From Epibacterium sp. Ofav1-8 (GTDB lineage Bacteria > Pseudomonadota > Alphaproteobacteria > Rhodobacterales > Rhodobacteraceae): DNA of 64,000 bases. Shown here piece after piece: positions 62,517-64,000 of this stretch. Position 1 is the stretch's first letter; every line of letters starts with the position of its first letter. Position numbers and translations under genes: made by a program. Location: positions 62,001-126,000 of the forward strand of contig NZ_JAKRFD010000012.1 in the NCBI RefSeq assembly GCF_022348185.1, given 5' to 3'. The notes beneath the pieces were generated by a model. The model searched no databases. It was not told where the DNA came from and saw nothing but the letters and a program-made list of their open reading frames with translations.

Positions 62517-64000
62517 ATGGTTCACGTTGAAGAGATTGTAGATCGCGAGAGTTTTAAGGCGTGGCTGGAGGCGCTGCCAGAGGATCGGCGCCATGAGGTT
62601 GCGGTCACTTTGGCGACACGCTGCGCGCTGCGGGTGTTTCCGATCTGGGCTGCGGCGATGCGGCAGGACTGGGCGCGCACAGGTGATGTGACACCCTTAC
62701 CGTCATTGCGCAGCATGTTGATATCCGGGGTTGCGGGCAGAATGCCAACCCCGGATATCAGAAACGCCGCCGCCGACGCCGGCGATTACGCCGCCGCCTC
62801 CGCCGCCTACGCCTACGCCGCCGCCGACGAGGCCGACGCCGCCCCCGCCGCCTACGCCGCCGCCGACGCCGCCACCGACGCCGCCTCCGCCGCCGACGCC
62901 GCCTACGCCGCCTCCGCCTACGCCGCCTCCGCCGAAATTATGAGTCTTCTCCGTCAAGATATTCAGGGAATTGATCTCGGGGGCGACCTGCTGACGCTGC
63001 CCCTGTGGCCGGAAGAGATCCCCGACAAGATTGCAACCTCTTGGACCAGCGGTCGGACCTGGATGCAGGCCAATCCCGGCTACAGCTTTTGGATCCGCTG
63101 GTATGAGGCCGTGCTTGCGGGCCGCCCGCTGACGGGTGACTGGCGGAGCCATTGGCAGTTGATGCAGGACATCGCCTTGATTGCCCCCGGGGATTGGGAC
63201 AAGGGCGCGGAGCATGTAGCGGGGGTGATTGAAAAGCTTGAGGAAAAGCACAGCTATCGTATTTCAACTGAGACGCAGGGCGAGGCAACCACATTGCTGC
63301 GTGCTGCGCTGGGGCAATTCGGTTTCAACGACATCCGTCACTTGATGGAGCTGCTGCCCTTCGCAGAGGACCTGAAGCATCTCAAAGATCCCGACGCGGT
63401 TTCGGATTTCGTGGCTGGCATGGACCAACAAAGGCATGAAATCGAGACATTTATGCGCGCAGTTGACCGGGAGGGACGCTCCCTTCAAGGAGCAGGCGGC
63501 ATCCTGACCTACTTTGAAGAGGTGCTGACGGAGACCTCCAAGGCACGGCAGCTCACCCAACTCAATGTGGGCTGGATTATTGATTGTGGGGAAATTTTAC
63601 AGGGCTACGCGCAGAATTCGGAAACTGTAGCGGAGCTTGGCCCGCTGAACATCCCGTTTCAGCGGACGGTGCAAAATCTGCTGGACCTGATCCACAGTCA
63701 TTTCTCGGCCACTTTGCTGCGCTTTGGTGCTCTGCGTGATATTCGATCATCGGACGAGACACGGCTTGCGGATCTGATGGAAGATCTCCGGCGCGGATTG
63801 GCGCAGATCAAGGAGGACACGGCGGATAGTCGTGTTCCCATGGCGCCGGAAGCGATTGCTGTTTTTGAAAAACTGTTGGATGACCTCGACGGTATGATCC
63901 AGCGGGAGTTTATTGCAGGAAACTCCGCGATCAAGAGCCAGATTCGCAGAGATATCGACTACCGGATGGCTCAGGTTGCTGTGTCACTTCGACTGTATTG
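62517..64000 (+). CDS. Conserved hypothetical protein with long Ala-rich tract (runs off the right edge)
   Basis: A frame of at least 494 codons, open to the window end. Residues 1-82 (MVHVEEIVDRESFKAWLEAL, then ATRCALRVFPIW and LRSMLISGVAG) are ordinary globular sequence. Residues 83-139 are almost only Ala with Asp, Tyr and Ser (units such as AADAAYAASAYAAS) encoded by a GCC/GAC/TAC repeat. After this come LPLWPEEIPDKI, NPGYSFWIRWYEAVLAGRPL, WQLMQDIALIAPGDWDKG and HVAGVIEKLEEKH, then a long helical region to the edge. This architecture occurs in hypothetical alphaproteobacterial proteins of unknown role. ATG is used as start; a TTG at 62490 with AGGG 8 nt upstream would add nine residues. 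Confidence 0.8.
   Translation, partial: MVHVEEIVDRESFKAWLEALPEDRRHEVAVTLATRCALRVFPIWAAAMRQDWARTGDVTPLPSLRSMLISGVAGRMPTPDIRNAAADAGDYAAASAAYAYAAADEADAAPAAYAAADAATDAASAADAAYAASAYAASAEIMSLLRQDIQGIDLGGDLLTLPLWPEEIPDKIATSWTSGRTWMQANPGYSFWIRWYEAVLAGRPLTGDWRSHWQLMQDIALIAPGDWDKGAEHVAGVIEKLEEKHSYRISTETQGEATTLLRAALGQFGFNDIRHLMELLPFAEDLKHLKDPDAVSDFVAGMDQQRHEIETFMRAVDREGRSLQGAGGILTYFEEVLTETSKARQLTQLNVGWIIDCGEILQGYAQNSETVAELGPLNIPFQRTVQNLLDLIHSHFSATLLRFGALRDIRSSDETRLADLMEDLRRGLAQIKEDTADSRVPMAPEAIAVFEKLLDDLDGMIQREFIAGNSAIKSQIRRDIDYRMAQVAVSLRLY

Noticed and set aside
62703-63251. Minus-strand frame with poly-Gly/Val opposite the edge gene
   Set aside because: It is the complement of the GCC repeat; the plus-strand frame has ordinary protein sequence on both sides of the tract.

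Overview
This 64 kb window is chromosomal DNA of an alphaproteobacterium of the order Rhodobacterales, most likely a Roseobacter-group member (Phaeobacter, Ruegeria or Leisingera relatives). The supporting evidence is high GC content, a complete division and cell-wall (dcw) cluster of the alphaproteobacterial type, DUF2484 between murC and murB, an aerobic-type cobaltochelatase pair (CobS/CobT), a DUF1127 gene followed by CcsR-like RNA hairpins, and a GAAC-N7-GAAC SOS box. No genus is assigned because there is no rRNA or other marker for it.

Layout. Positions 1-3460 hold hisH and hisB (minus), a stand-alone Lrp-type ligand-binding domain, and a class III aminotransferase. Positions 3600-6200 hold three identical tRNA-Gly(GCC) genes, each with its own promoter and terminator; an RTX calcium-binding protein gene of lower GC content lies between the first and second copies. 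Positions 6300-9000 are accessory: a small exported protein, a 524-residue protein that looks like a contractile-injection or type VI effector (N-terminal peptidoglycan-binding fold, glycine-rich hydrophobic core), and a GNAT acetyltransferase. Pyruvate carboxylase follows. Two short BLUF photoreceptor-like proteins then flank an FMN-dependent 2-hydroxy-acid dehydrogenase; one has lost the key flavin-contacting glutamine. Next come uvrD/pcrA behind an SOS box, a four-hairpin CCTCCTCCC RNA array with its DUF1127 gene, mrp, and a PAS-GAF sensor.

The dcw cluster runs from 21.9 to 49.3 kb: mraZ-rsmH-ftsL-ftsI-murE-murF-mraY, then murD, then an inserted block of unrelated genes (DUF1127, LysR regulator, flavoprotein), then ftsW-murG-murC-DUF2484-murB-ddl-ftsQ-ftsA-ftsZ, then lpxC, bamD and recN. 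Most neighbours overlap or nearly touch. Breaks occur before mraZ (890 bp), between mraY and murD (763 bp of palindromic repeats), between ftsA and ftsZ (420 bp with three phased DnaA-box-like 9-mers), and after ftsZ (terminator). The mraZ upstream region carries phased TGGG(A) repeats resembling the MraZ operator, and a LexA-type SOS box.

From 49.3 kb to the end: a CLC-family transporter, a LysR regulator, a small orphan protein, DUF427, aminopeptidase P, cobT and cobS (separated by four tandem hairpins), a membrane methyltransferase, a DnaJ-domain protein, BolA, a DUF4177 protein, peptidase T, and a gene running off the right edge with a long Ala-rich (A/D/Y/S) low-complexity tract.

The most interesting signals are the CcsR-like RNA array, the control region of the dcw cluster (MraZ repeats plus SOS box), the phased DnaA-like boxes before ftsZ, the unequal BLUF pair, and the candidate pore-forming effector.
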